Source: Paenibacillus sp. Soil787
GTDB lineage: Bacteria > Bacillota > Bacilli > Paenibacillales > NBRC-103111
Length of the DNA stretch: 64,000 bases
Reading direction: 5' to 3'
Assembly: GCF_001429545.1 (NCBI RefSeq)
Contig: NZ_LMSP01000005.1
Span: forward strand, 92,345 to 156,344
Below, piece after piece: positions 17,668 through 26,236 of this stretch (positions are counted from its first letter, which is position 1; every line of letters begins with the position of its first letter). Under the pieces are notes generated by a model. It made no database searches and was not told the DNA's origin. It saw only the letters and a list, made by a program, of their open reading frames with translations. The position numbers were made by a program, and so were the translations under genes.

Positions 17668-18867
17668 ATGGAATTTGCGGCAGAGAAAATCAAAATGAAA
17701 CGTGAAAGACTGGGAATGACACAAAAAGAGATGGCCGATGTAATTGGACTTGGCAAATATGGTGATCGAACAATTAGAAGATGGGAAAACTCAGAATCAA
17801 ATCCATCAGAAGTTGAATTGAAATTTATTATGGAGTTATCAGAGGAACCGCGCTATGCGAATCCTCCATTGGAAAAAGCAAGATTTAAAACTATTGACTT
17901 ATTCGCGGGAATTGGTGGAATTCGGCTTGCATTTCACAAATTAGGTAGCTATACTGTGTTTTCTTCAGAGTGGGATAAATTCTCCCAAAAAACGTATAAA
18001 GCAAACTTTGGAGAAGTACCTCACGGTGATATTACGAAAGTAGACGAGAAAGATATTCAAGATCACGATATCCTACTTGCAGGATTCCCGTGCCAACCAT
18101 TCTCACAGGCAGGATTAAAAAAAGGTTTTGAAGATACACGCGGTACACTTTTTCATGACATTGCAAGAATTATTGCAGAAAAGCGTCCGAAAGCATTTCT
18201 ACTTGAAAATGTAAAACAACTTTATGGACACGATAAAGGTAGAACTTTCCGGAAAATTAAAAGTGTCCTTGAAGATTTAGAGTATTCAGTAGATGAAAGT
18301 GTTCTTAGAGCAGCGGATTTTGGTGTACCACAAAATAGAGAGCGCATTTATATTGTTGGTTTTGATAAAAGGAGGGGAGGAGAAGACGTAATGAATAATT
18401 TTGAGTTTCCAACCCCTCCCAAAACTAAAACTAGAGTCGGAGATATACTTGAAAAAAGAGATGAAACGTATTTTGAAAAATATACAATTTCTAATAAATT
18501 ATATGAAGGACATGTACGTCGAAAGGAAATGCATCAGAAAAAGGGTAACGGGTTTGGATTTAGTATGTTTAATGAACATAGTGAGTATACCAACACCATT
18601 AGTGCAAGATATTATAAGGACGGTAGTGAGATTCTAATCGAGCAGCCAGGTAAAAATCCTCGAAAGTTAACACCAACTGAATGTGCTAGATTGCAAGGGT
18701 TTCCTGACGATTTTGTAATTCCGGTCTCAGATTCTCAAGCATACCGTCAATTTGGAAATTCAGTCGCGGTTCCTGTTATTGAAGAAATAGCAAAAGAGAT
18801 GCTGAAAGCGATGAGTGAGAGAAAGATGCTAATATTGGAGAGCGAAGAAAACGTAGTTCTAGCATAG
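17668..18867 (+). CDS. DNA (cytosine-5) methyltransferase with N-terminal XRE HTH domain
   Basis: A 399-aa enzyme. ATG 17668 follows GAGGTG; an ATG at 17650 would sit inside the operator palindrome. Residues 1-65 form an XRE helix-turn-helix (MKRERLGMTQKEMADVIGL). The methyltransferase then shows motif I DLFAGIGGIRLAF, motif IV GFPCQPFSQ with catalytic C142, motif VI ENVKQL, motif VIII QNRERIYIVGF and motifs IX-X (PTECARLQGFPDDF, then FGNSVAVPV). It transfers a methyl group from S-adenosylmethionine to C5 of cytosine, protecting the host. Possible partners here are the EcoRII-like endonuclease, the LlaJI-like pair and, by analogy with DrmMII, the DrmAB module. A terminator follows immediately. 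Specificity cannot be read from the sequence, though a Dcm-type CCWGG target would fit the EcoRII-like neighbour. Confidence 0.9.
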   Translation: MEFAAEKIKMKRERLGMTQKEMADVIGLGKYGDRTIRRWENSESNPSEVELKFIMELSEEPRYANPPLEKARFKTIDLFAGIGGIRLAFHKLGSYTVFSSEWDKFSQKTYKANFGEVPHGDITKVDEKDIQDHDILLAGFPCQPFSQAGLKKGFEDTRGTLFHDIARIIAEKRPKAFLLENVKQLYGHDKGRTFRKIKSVLEDLEYSVDESVLRAADFGVPQNRERIYIVGFDKRRGGEDVMNNFEFPTPPKTKTRVGDILEKRDETYFEKYTISNKLYEGHVRRKEMHQKKGNGFGFSMFNEHSEYTNTISARYYKDGSEILIEQPGKNPRKLTPTECARLQGFPDDFVIPVSDSQAYRQFGNSVAVPVIEEIAKEMLKAMSERKMLILESEENVVLA

Positions 18868-18873
18868 TGTTTA

Positions 18874-18907
18874 AAGACAGCCATGCGGGCTGTCTTATCT
18901 TTTTTTA
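18874..18907 (+). terminator. Intrinsic terminator of the methyltransferase gene
   Basis: AAGACAGCC (18874-18882) pairs with GGCTGTCTT (18888-18896), loop ATGCG, followed by ATCTTTTTTTA. It begins 6 bases after the stop codon. Confidence 0.85.
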
Positions 18908-18953
18908 TTTGTTATATAGTTATATTCTATTATTCTAGTTTGGAGTGAAAACA

Positions 18954-19406
18954 ATGAGGCGACCGGACTATCTAGTACAACTTCATAAAAACAGTCCGAG
19001 CCTAGCAAGTGTGCCTTTTGATTTCGTGCTTCAATGGCATCCATTGCTAAATGGTGATCTAGCACCGGAACAACTAAAGCCACAGTCAAACAGAAAAGTT
19101 TGGTGGATATGTAGTCTAGGACATGAATGGAAGGCAGCGGTACAGCGTCGTTTTTTAGGTGACGATTGCCCATTTTGTAGCGGAAAAAAAGTAACTGAGC
19201 ATACATGTTTAATGAATAAGAATCCCAAGCTTGCAGAAGAGTGGGATTTTCGGAAAAATGGAGATTTAACCCCAGAAAATGTATTGCCAGGAAGTACAAA
19301 AAAAGTTTGGTGGTCTTGCGTTCACGGGCATCAATGGCAGTCTAGGATTGATCATAGGAATAATGGTTCTGGATGTCCTCAGTGTAGGGGGAGGGGACGG
19401 AAGTAA
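18954..19406 (+). CDS. Two-repeat zinc-ribbon protein (DUF4379-like)
   Basis: A 150-aa protein made of two tandem copies of the DUF4379-type (PF14311) zinc ribbon. Each has an S-x2-KVWW-x-C-x2-GH-x-W core and a closing CP-x-C knuckle (CPFC in repeat 1, CPQC in repeat 2), with an LA-x-EW motif between. ATG 18954 is 8 bases after GGAG; a GTG at 18945 overlaps that site. Such repeats are often attached to Vsr-like nucleases, but no nuclease domain is present in this short form. It stands alone between two terminators, next to the methyltransferase. Nucleic-acid binding is likely from the fold; the job is unknown. Confidence 0.75.
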   Translation: MRRPDYLVQLHKNSPSLASVPFDFVLQWHPLLNGDLAPEQLKPQSNRKVWWICSLGHEWKAAVQRRFLGDDCPFCSGKKVTEHTCLMNKNPKLAEEWDFRKNGDLTPENVLPGSTKKVWWSCVHGHQWQSRIDHRNNGSGCPQCRGRGRK

Positions 19407-19450
19407 GCAGGTAATCTAATCACTCATACATCTTAGTGGATATATATAAT

Positions 19451-19497
19451 GGCAATTGATTCTTAGTATTTAAGAGAATCGATTGCCTATTTTTTTA
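19451..19497 (+). terminator. Intrinsic terminator of the zinc-ribbon gene
   Basis: GGCAATTGATTCT pairs with AGAATCGATTGCC (one mismatch) around a short loop and is followed by TATTTTTTT. Confidence 0.8.
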
Positions 19498-19775
19498 TAG
19501 TTTCATAAATTTTAATAGTAGGTACAAAGATTGCAAAATTGATTTAAATGGAGTATTTCACTAATCATAATTAATCTTTTATGAATTATGAAATATATGT
19601 TTCCAAAAGGAAGCTATGTTATTATTTGAAAAAGAGGTATATAGTCCTATATGTCGAAAATAACGTACTGTTAGAAACGTAATAATGAATTGAATATTAA
19701 ATGGATTTTACTTACAGATATAATTCGGGATGCGAATAATTCTGAAATACTAACAATTACCGGGGGAAGCGCTAT

Positions 19776-21335
19776 ATGTTATTAAGAAATCTAAACCATC
19801 TTGCAAATGAATCAAGAAATAGATATTTAACTGAATATATTAACGAAGACAGAAAATTAAGCCAACAGTTCAAAGACGCATATTCGCGGATTGCAAACAA
19901 TGGAGTAACTACTATCCGCTTTCTTGATTATTCGGCCGAACTAAAAAATGTTAAAACTATATTTTTGCCTAATCAGTGGTTTTTTATCGCAGCATACATG
20001 GCAGAGTATGTTTCTGAACTAATTAAATATAAAATAGCACTTGAAGAAATATTTTCTTCCAAGAATACTGGAACTTCTAAGGATAAGCTTCCTGCATTTA
20101 AAAATCAAACATTAAATTCGGTATTTTTAAATGCAATTTCGGATTATTTTCAAGGTGAGACTGAACAAGTTGATTTTATGAGTAAATTTATTACTGAATA
20201 TGATTGGTGGAATGGATCTAAAACAATAGATCGGCACGATTTTTATCTTTCTCCTGTTCTGAGTCTACTCGGGGTTGTTGCCGTATCACAAAGTTACATA
20301 GCAGATATAGCTTCGCTTTATGCGAATAATAGTGTCTTGAAGACAGAAGCAATTGCATTAATAGATCAACTGCCATCTAACCCTGTTGCTAATCTTAGCG
20401 TAAGTGCACCAGGAATAGCCGCGGTTACAGGAGGGAAAAATTTAATTGTTTATGGAGCACCTGGGACCGGAAAAAGTCATTTTTTAGAGAATAATTCTAC
20501 TGTATTAAAAGAAAATGTAACAAGGATAACGTTTCATCCCGAATATACTTATTACGATTTTATAGGAAGTTATAAACCTGTCACAATTTACCGAAAAATA
20601 GATGGGACTTTTTCGGAAGAGCCAATGGGTGAGCCGTTAATCGATTATAAATTCATACCTGGTCCGTTTACTTTAGCACTTGAGAATGCACTGGAAAAAA
20701 CAGGGGAAATGCATATGTTGTTAATTGAAGAAATTAACCGAGCAAATGCAGCTGCAGTGTTTGGTGATTTATTCCAACTCTTGGACAGGAATGATGCAGG
20801 GGAAAGTGTTTATCGTATTAAAAGTGACAGTCATATTTTAAAATATTTAAAAAGAAGAGAAATTTTCATTCCATCAAACTTACATCTATTCGCTACAATG
20901 AATAGCGCAGATCAAGGTGTTTATGTTCTTGATTCAGCTTTTAAAAGAAGATGGAATTTTATGTACATGCCGATTCAATTTACAGCCTCTACCAAACATT
21001 TCGATGAACTAGTCAGTTATGAAGGATCGCATGTTCCTTGGTGGAGATTTGTAACTGCAATTAATAAGAAGCTAGGTCAACTTAACATTAATGAAGATAA
21101 ACATATCGGACCTTATTTTATGAAACCTGGGGAACCTTCTAAACCAGAAAATATTGCATCTAAACTCTTGATATATCTATGGGATGATGTTGTACGTTAC
21201 CATCGAAAAGAGTTTTTCGCTCCAGTCACGACATTTGCAGAGCTTGTACAGAAATATTATGACGATGGGGATATTATTCCATCTCTTGAATTGAATGATG
21301 GAAGAGTAGTAGATGATTCCGATGATGAAGAATAA
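19776..21335 (+). CDS. McrB-like AAA+ NTPase of a LlaJI/McrBC-type restriction system
   Basis: A 519-aa AAA+ protein. The N-terminal 220 residues are helical and unrecognised. The motor has Walker A GAPGTGKS (227-234), Walker B LLIEEINRAN (315-324), sensor/finger motif ATMNSADQG (near 376) and arginines in DSAFKRRW, all characteristic of the McrB branch that uses GTP. It would assemble as a hexamer that translocates DNA and drives the nuclease encoded next. The ATG follows GGGGGAAG. The stop codon lies inside the next gene (22-base overlap), so the two are translationally coupled. No N-terminal 5-methylcytosine-binding domain of the EcoKMcrB type is evident, so the target may be an unmethylated sequence as in LlaJI. 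Confidence 0.85.
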   Translation: MLLRNLNHLANESRNRYLTEYINEDRKLSQQFKDAYSRIANNGVTTIRFLDYSAELKNVKTIFLPNQWFFIAAYMAEYVSELIKYKIALEEIFSSKNTGTSKDKLPAFKNQTLNSVFLNAISDYFQGETEQVDFMSKFITEYDWWNGSKTIDRHDFYLSPVLSLLGVVAVSQSYIADIASLYANNSVLKTEAIALIDQLPSNPVANLSVSAPGIAAVTGGKNLIVYGAPGTGKSHFLENNSTVLKENVTRITFHPEYTYYDFIGSYKPVTIYRKIDGTFSEEPMGEPLIDYKFIPGPFTLALENALEKTGEMHMLLIEEINRANAAAVFGDLFQLLDRNDAGESVYRIKSDSHILKYLKRREIFIPSNLHLFATMNSADQGVYVLDSAFKRRWNFMYMPIQFTASTKHFDELVSYEGSHVPWWRFVTAINKKLGQLNINEDKHIGPYFMKPGEPSKPENIASKLLIYLWDDVVRYHRKEFFAPVTTFAELVQKYYDDGDIIPSLELNDGRVVDDSDDEE

Positions 21336-22629
21336 AAAATATGTGAATTTTGAAGTAGCAGAGCATCAATACAAATTGAAGATTAAATGTTTTGTTGAGC
21401 TGCTTAGTTACAATGAAGATGAAGTTGCAGGGATAGACTTTCAGTCACTGATAAATCTAGGCTATTGTAAACTAAAACGAAGCCAATATTCATTCCACCT
21501 TATTGGTTTTTTTATGGCTGGTTCTACACTTGTTGTTATTTTTCCAAAAGGTTATCGTCTCCCAACGGACTATTCAGAAGTGTTAAGCCACATAAAAATA
21601 TTGGCTGGGGCTCTTTTTAGGTATAAAGAAGAAGGTAATATTGATCCTGAAGAAGCAGAGTTACTCTCCGGTGCAGAGTTTGGAGGGAGATCTAACATTG
21701 CTTCAGCACTCTGGCTTATGAGAGATTACATTAATTATGGTTTTATTAAACGGGAATTAAAAGTTCAAAGAGTTAAAAATGGAGCAACTGTTGACTGGGC
21801 GCGAACTGTAAAAACTATGGATCCGTATGTCATAAATAATAGACCGGTCTATCTTGACTATGTTGTTAGAGAAAAAAGTAACGATTACTTTAATAGACTT
21901 GTACAATTACATCAATATGCGGTAAAAGAAAGCTTTCAATCATATGGATGGATGCTTAATCAGAATGATATTAATGCAGATCTATTAGATTCTGAAATGC
22001 CTTTTAGCGAAAGAGAGATTGGGGTTATTTTACATGACGAATTATCAGTAACTAATTCGGATCGAGAGATTATTTTGATTCGAACTTTGCAACGATTTTT
22101 ATTAGGATCGGAAAATCAAAACAAATCCGACAGCTTGGATACTTTTGCGACACCTTACTTTCACAACGTTTGGGAAAAAGTTTGTGGAGTACTATTTAAA
22201 AATGAATATCATAAGTTAAAACATCTCATACCTAACCCTGTATGGAAATGGTCAAGTAGCAATAAGAACAAATCTACTGTACAAATACCTGATATTTTAT
22301 TTCGAGATGATGGGGTCTTGTATATTCTTGATGCTAAATATTATGATACTTCAAGAAATTTACCAGGATGGCATGATCTTGTCAAACAGTATTTCTATGC
22401 ATATTCTTTAAAAGATATCGAATCATCATATGTTAATGTAATGGTATTTCCGACCATTAAAGATGATCTGTTATCATACGAGGGTTTCTCAATTGTAGAA
22501 GACAGACATGATTTGGGTAGGATTGAAGCTGTAAGTTTGAACACACATCATGCACTTAAGAGTTATTCGTTGTATAGAGAGTGTGACTTAAGAGAGTTTT
22601 TAAAACAAGTCTTGTCACAAAATAACTAA
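21313..22629 (+). CDS. McrC/LlaJI-like restriction nuclease subunit
   Basis: A 438-aa protein resembling the RE_LlaJI/McrC class. The N-terminal half contains GRSNIASALWLMRDYI (near 120) and W-A-RTVKTMDPYV, both typical. The C-terminal nuclease core has P326-D327 and D340-A-K342 (in LYILDAKYYD), a clear PD-(D/E)XK site, followed by DLVKQYFYAYS. It would bind the McrB-like hexamer and cut DNA. It overlaps the mcrB-like stop by 22 bases. Several ATG codons (21313, 21322, 21325) could serve as start. Together with the C5 methyltransferase at 17668, this makes a LlaJI-like restriction-modification set, although LlaJI itself carries two methyltransferases. Confidence 0.8.
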   Translation: MIPMMKNKKYVNFEVAEHQYKLKIKCFVELLSYNEDEVAGIDFQSLINLGYCKLKRSQYSFHLIGFFMAGSTLVVIFPKGYRLPTDYSEVLSHIKILAGALFRYKEEGNIDPEEAELLSGAEFGGRSNIASALWLMRDYINYGFIKRELKVQRVKNGATVDWARTVKTMDPYVINNRPVYLDYVVREKSNDYFNRLVQLHQYAVKESFQSYGWMLNQNDINADLLDSEMPFSEREIGVILHDELSVTNSDREIILIRTLQRFLLGSENQNKSDSLDTFATPYFHNVWEKVCGVLFKNEYHKLKHLIPNPVWKWSSSNKNKSTVQIPDILFRDDGVLYILDAKYYDTSRNLPGWHDLVKQYFYAYSLKDIESSYVNVMVFPTIKDDLLSYEGFSIVEDRHDLGRIEAVSLNTHHALKSYSLYRECDLREFLKQVLSQNN

Positions 22630-22680
22630 TAATTCTTGTGAAGACTAATTACTGATTAAAAGTTATTATTGAAAATCTGG

Positions 22681-22696
22681 GACTATAGGTATAGTC
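22681..22696. promoter_or_regulatory. Small palindrome upstream of the EcoRII-like gene
   Basis: GACTAT-AGGT-ATAGTC lies 24 bases before the start codon and just upstream of the AAAAGGAG ribosome site. It is unlike the operator at 17641-17657. It could be a separate operator or a short hairpin; too short to be sure. Confidence 0.3.
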
Positions 22697-22719
22697 GCAT
22701 GATGTGAAAAGGAGTTCCT

Positions 22720-23694
22720 ATGGATATTAATGAATATAAATCTAAAGTAATACCAAAATTGCGTAAAAGACATATAGAAACTTCTGCAGAAATGATAAAT
22801 GAAGCTATGCAAGTTTATGGCTTTGATATTAAACCACAATCATATTTTCTAAATAATTCATCTGATTTTATCATGACTATGCGAGATATACTTTGGAATA
22901 ACTTTAGAAATGCTGAAAAAAAATTCAATGCTGCTGCTACAACTGCTCTATTTGATAATCCGCAGTTAATGGAACAGCTAAATACACTTTTATATGATGT
23001 GAGTTTAGATGATAAACAAAAATTAGTTAATATAGTTACAGGTTTCTCTAGTAATTATGAAGAACATTTGTTTGAATTAAATAAAAGTAATACTAATTCA
23101 AGGAGGTCAAGAGCAGGGAAAGAATTTGAAGGTTTATTAAAAAAAATCTTAATTAAATCTAATATATCCTTCGATGATCAAGGAGCAGTTGGAACCAAAA
23201 AATTTAGTGAAGGTGGTCTCAGTAAGATAGTTGATTATGTGGTTCCTGGGGTTTTAGAGTATGGAATTGAAAAGACTCATTGTGCTTTGATATCGATGAA
23301 AACATCACTAAGAGAACGTTGGCAGGAGGTGCCTGAAGAATTAAGTAGAACAGGTGCACATTTTATGTACTTATTCACATTAGATCGCGATATATCGAAT
23401 GAGGTAATAACAAGTTTGTCTGAGCACAAAATTTATCTTGTTGTTTTAGATGTACATAAGAATGACTATTACTCATCAGACAATAGAATATATGGATTAT
23501 CAGAATTACTTACTGAATTGAAGCGATTAACAGAATATTGGCAAGAGCGAACAAAGCAGAGTGTATTTACCCAATCTAAATCTAATTATATTCAAGCTAA
23601 GATTGACTTATTTGAGAGAAGATATAAAAAAACACGATTAGAATATGAGAAAACCTTCTATCAAGATAGATTAGACCATTTCAGAAATTTATAA
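22720..23694 (+). CDS. EcoRII-C-like type II restriction endonuclease
   Basis: A 324-aa protein whose C-terminal half resembles the EcoRII catalytic domain. SRRSRAGKEFE (about 127-137) matches the conserved glutamate helix, D172 in KIVDYVVPG is the likely first acidic residue, and SMKTSLRERW carries K194 and R200. This reproduces the K-x5-R spacing of the EcoRII site, and YLVVLD follows. The N-terminal 125 residues are helical and do not look like the EcoRII effector domain. EcoRII-family enzymes cut CCWGG-type sites in DNA not modified by a Dcm-like methyltransferase, so the C5 methyltransferase at 17668 is the natural partner. The ribosome site AAAAGGAG is strong and the gene has its own upstream region, about 90 bases after the LlaJI-like gene. 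Confidence 0.75.
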   Translation: MDINEYKSKVIPKLRKRHIETSAEMINEAMQVYGFDIKPQSYFLNNSSDFIMTMRDILWNNFRNAEKKFNAAATTALFDNPQLMEQLNTLLYDVSLDDKQKLVNIVTGFSSNYEEHLFELNKSNTNSRRSRAGKEFEGLLKKILIKSNISFDDQGAVGTKKFSEGGLSKIVDYVVPGVLEYGIEKTHCALISMKTSLRERWQEVPEELSRTGAHFMYLFTLDRDISNEVITSLSEHKIYLVVLDVHKNDYYSSDNRIYGLSELLTELKRLTEYWQERTKQSVFTQSKSNYIQAKIDLFERRYKKTRLEYEKTFYQDRLDHFRNL

Positions 23695-23889
23695 ACTGCT
23701 TTGAGTCTTATACTGCTACGATCATCAGAAAACGATGAACAAATATAATGAGTGACTTCGGAAACCATCTGACGTCGCTCTTTATTATTTCTCAAGCAAA
23801 ATATCTTCGTTATCTTATGTATAATCTTAATCGCATCAATATTTCGAACTTCAAGAAATTGTTCTAACACTGCCGTTTTATCAAAACCA

Positions 23890-26190
23890 TTGGATGTGAA
23901 TCTCCATCGTAATGTGGATGAGGAGTGGGTGGATGCCCATTTTCACGCTGCGTCGCTGGTGGATTCGTTGGTCATAGATTCTATTTCTGTTTTCTCTCAT
24001 GAACACAGGGCGATGACAAGTTGGAGTTCAGGTGATATGTGTTCGCCGACTTTTTATGAAACGCAGGCCTACGAACTGGTCATTGAAAAGAAGGCGGATA
24101 TCACCTTAACCTTTTACCACGATAATATCCATGTGAGACAGGCGATTAAGCCGCTGGGGAAGATGATTTTATCAGGGATTCTTAATTTTCAAAATGAAGT
24201 GGGACTCTCTGAACTTGAGATTCGATTGAATGGTGAGGCTATTTTTCGACTCCAGTTAGAGATTTTTCCATCGAAAATCGATTATAAGAACGACTACCAG
24301 ATGATCCTTAACGATGTTAATGAACAGATTTATAATCTTTCTTTTGACTTTCTGCGGAAAACGTATAACCTGACAGGGTTAAAAGAAACGAATCATCAGA
24401 GTTTGACGGAGTATTTTACCATATTGCAGCATGTATTTACGCAGCTTGTGCAGGCTGTTGAGAGAATCAAGCTATCGCCACATTCTAAGCTTCAAAGCGA
24501 GAATCGCCTGGTAGATGCTGCACATGTGAAAAGAGCCGGAAAAGAGAACATTGCCTTCCTAGCCAAGCGCCCACATCTATTAGCCAAGGATCCGGTGAAC
24601 GGGGTTATTGAGGTAGAGGGCCAGCGATATACACCGACTCATTTGCTTGAGACTAGACGCCATGTTCATTATGATACGGCTGAGAATCGCTTCGTAAAAT
24701 GGGTGCTTGTACGCATTGGGCAGAAGCTTAAGGATGTTAAAACGCGTTTAGCTCAAAAAAGTCGTGTGGAAGATCCTAATCTTACGAAGAAGCTTAATCT
24801 TATGCAGAGTCAGGTGCAGCGGTTGTTGCAGCATGATTTTTTGGATGTTGGCGAGATGAGGCAGCTGTCTATTTCTCTGGTTTTGCAAATGGCATCTGGT
24901 TACCGAGAGGTATACCGGTATTATTTAATGCTGTTAAAAGGTTTGTCGATTCAGAATGATCTTTTCCGATTATCGATGAAAGATTTGGCTCAGCTCTATG
25001 AATACTGGTGTTTCTTGAAGATTCACCATCTATTAAGCAAAAAGTATGAGCTGCTCAAACAAGATATTATCAAAATCAATCGGAGTGGGCTGTTCGTCAC
25101 ATTGGATAAGTCTCAGCAGGCTAAGATGGTGTATAAAAACCCGCTCAATGGCGAGATTTTTACGCTGTATTATAATTCGTTGCCCAAAGATGATCGCAGT
25201 AGTCCAACCTTGTCTCAGCGGCCAGATAATGTCCTGACTTTGAAAAAGAACGACGCCGCGGCGGAGTATAAATACATTTTCGATGCTAAGTATCGGATTA
25301 ATCCTGCCTATGAGGGTACGCCATACTTCGAGAGGTACCGGATGCCGGGGCCGGAAGAGGATGATATCAATACGATGCACCGCTATCGGGATGCGATTGT
25401 GTATTCGGAGGGGCAGGGGAAAGAGTACGAGCGGAGCATGTTTGGGGCGTATGTGTTGTTTCCCTATCATGATGAGGAGCGGTTCCAGCAGCATAAGTTC
25501 TATAAAAGTGTGGAGCTCATTAATATTGGGGCTTTTCCATTTTTGCCGAATTCGACGAGCTTGATGGAGAAGTTCCTGGACGAGATTATCACGGATAGTC
25601 CGGAGAAAGCCTATGAACGGACGACGAGGCCGCGAGGGACGAAGGAGTATTACGGGAATAAGTTGTCTGGGAAGAATGTGTTGGTTGGGACTTTGAGTAA
25701 GAAGCCGCAATTGGATGCTGCGTTGGAGCATGGATTTTACCATACGCCTTTGCGGAATATTACGGATCATAAGGTGTTGACGAGATTGGAATTCGTCGCT
25801 TTGTATCAGTCAATTCGTTTGTTTGGTGCGGATGAAGCGGGCATTTCGTGGTATGGAAAAGTGAAGGCGTGGAAGGTTGTTCCACGCTCTGAGATAACGG
25901 CGATTCCCTCTAGTCGAGGTGCGACGGATGAGCTTTATGTTGTTTTTGAGGTGGAGGAGTGGGTTAGAAGAGAGACGGCTATAATTCCCGCGGGGCATGG
26001 GATTTATCGAATTTTATATACGACGGGTTATATGCTTAGCAGGGCGAATGAGGTTTCCGAGTTGCGTTTGGAAACGGAAGAAGAGCTGCGCGAGTGGAGA
26101 GAAAAGCGACGTGCGGGTAAGGTTCGCGTGACGCTGGATCGGGAGCATTTGGATTTGGGTAGTGAGGTTTTGGGGATTGGTTTGGAGTAG
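23890..26190 (+). CDS. DUF2357-containing PD-(D/E)XK nuclease-like protein, possibly 5'-truncated
   Basis: A 766-aa protein of the DUF2357 plus PDDEXK_7-type group that normally partners a McrB-like AAA protein. Seen: a DUF2357 region (LNFQNEVGLSELEI, EIFPSKIDYKNDY), TRRHVHYDTAENRFVKWVL, then a nuclease core with RPDNVLTL and YIFDAKYRI near residue 463, followed by HRYRDAIVY and the C-terminal TRPRGTKEYYG. Its base composition is richer in G+C than its neighbours. No ribosome site precedes the TTG at 23890, and the frame stays open upstream without homology that I recognise, so the N-terminus may be missing. No dedicated AAA partner is adjacent; the McrB-like protein at 19776 already has a LlaJI-type partner. 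Three decayed copies of its 3' end occur downstream at 30940, 31675 and 39910. Confidence 0.7.
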   Translation: MDVNLHRNVDEEWVDAHFHAASLVDSLVIDSISVFSHEHRAMTSWSSGDMCSPTFYETQAYELVIEKKADITLTFYHDNIHVRQAIKPLGKMILSGILNFQNEVGLSELEIRLNGEAIFRLQLEIFPSKIDYKNDYQMILNDVNEQIYNLSFDFLRKTYNLTGLKETNHQSLTEYFTILQHVFTQLVQAVERIKLSPHSKLQSENRLVDAAHVKRAGKENIAFLAKRPHLLAKDPVNGVIEVEGQRYTPTHLLETRRHVHYDTAENRFVKWVLVRIGQKLKDVKTRLAQKSRVEDPNLTKKLNLMQSQVQRLLQHDFLDVGEMRQLSISLVLQMASGYREVYRYYLMLLKGLSIQNDLFRLSMKDLAQLYEYWCFLKIHHLLSKKYELLKQDIIKINRSGLFVTLDKSQQAKMVYKNPLNGEIFTLYYNSLPKDDRSSPTLSQRPDNVLTLKKNDAAAEYKYIFDAKYRINPAYEGTPYFERYRMPGPEEDDINTMHRYRDAIVYSEGQGKEYERSMFGAYVLFPYHDEERFQQHKFYKSVELINIGAFPFLPNSTSLMEKFLDEIITDSPEKAYERTTRPRGTKEYYGNKLSGKNVLVGTLSKKPQLDAALEHGFYHTPLRNITDHKVLTRLEFVALYQSIRLFGADEAGISWYGKVKAWKVVPRSEITAIPSSRGATDELYVVFEVEEWVRRETAIIPAGHGIYRILYTTGYMLSRANEVSELRLETEEELREWREKRRAGKVRVTLDREHLDLGSEVLGIGLE

Positions 26191-26236
26191 AGGGGGGAGG
26201 AATCTATTACGTTTGAATAACGAATTAGGACAACTT

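Noticed and set aside
18895..19299. 134-codon minus-strand open frame
   Set aside because: Antisense to the zinc-ribbon gene, whose two CxxC repeats and ribosome site clearly mark the plus strand as coding.
23661..23870. 69-codon minus-strand open frame overlapping the end of the EcoRII-like gene
   Set aside because: No family, no ribosome site, overlaps a well-supported gene.
25033..25770. 245-codon minus-strand open frame inside the DUF2357 gene
   Set aside because: Arg/Leu/Pro-rich shadow frame; the plus strand has recognised nuclease motifs.
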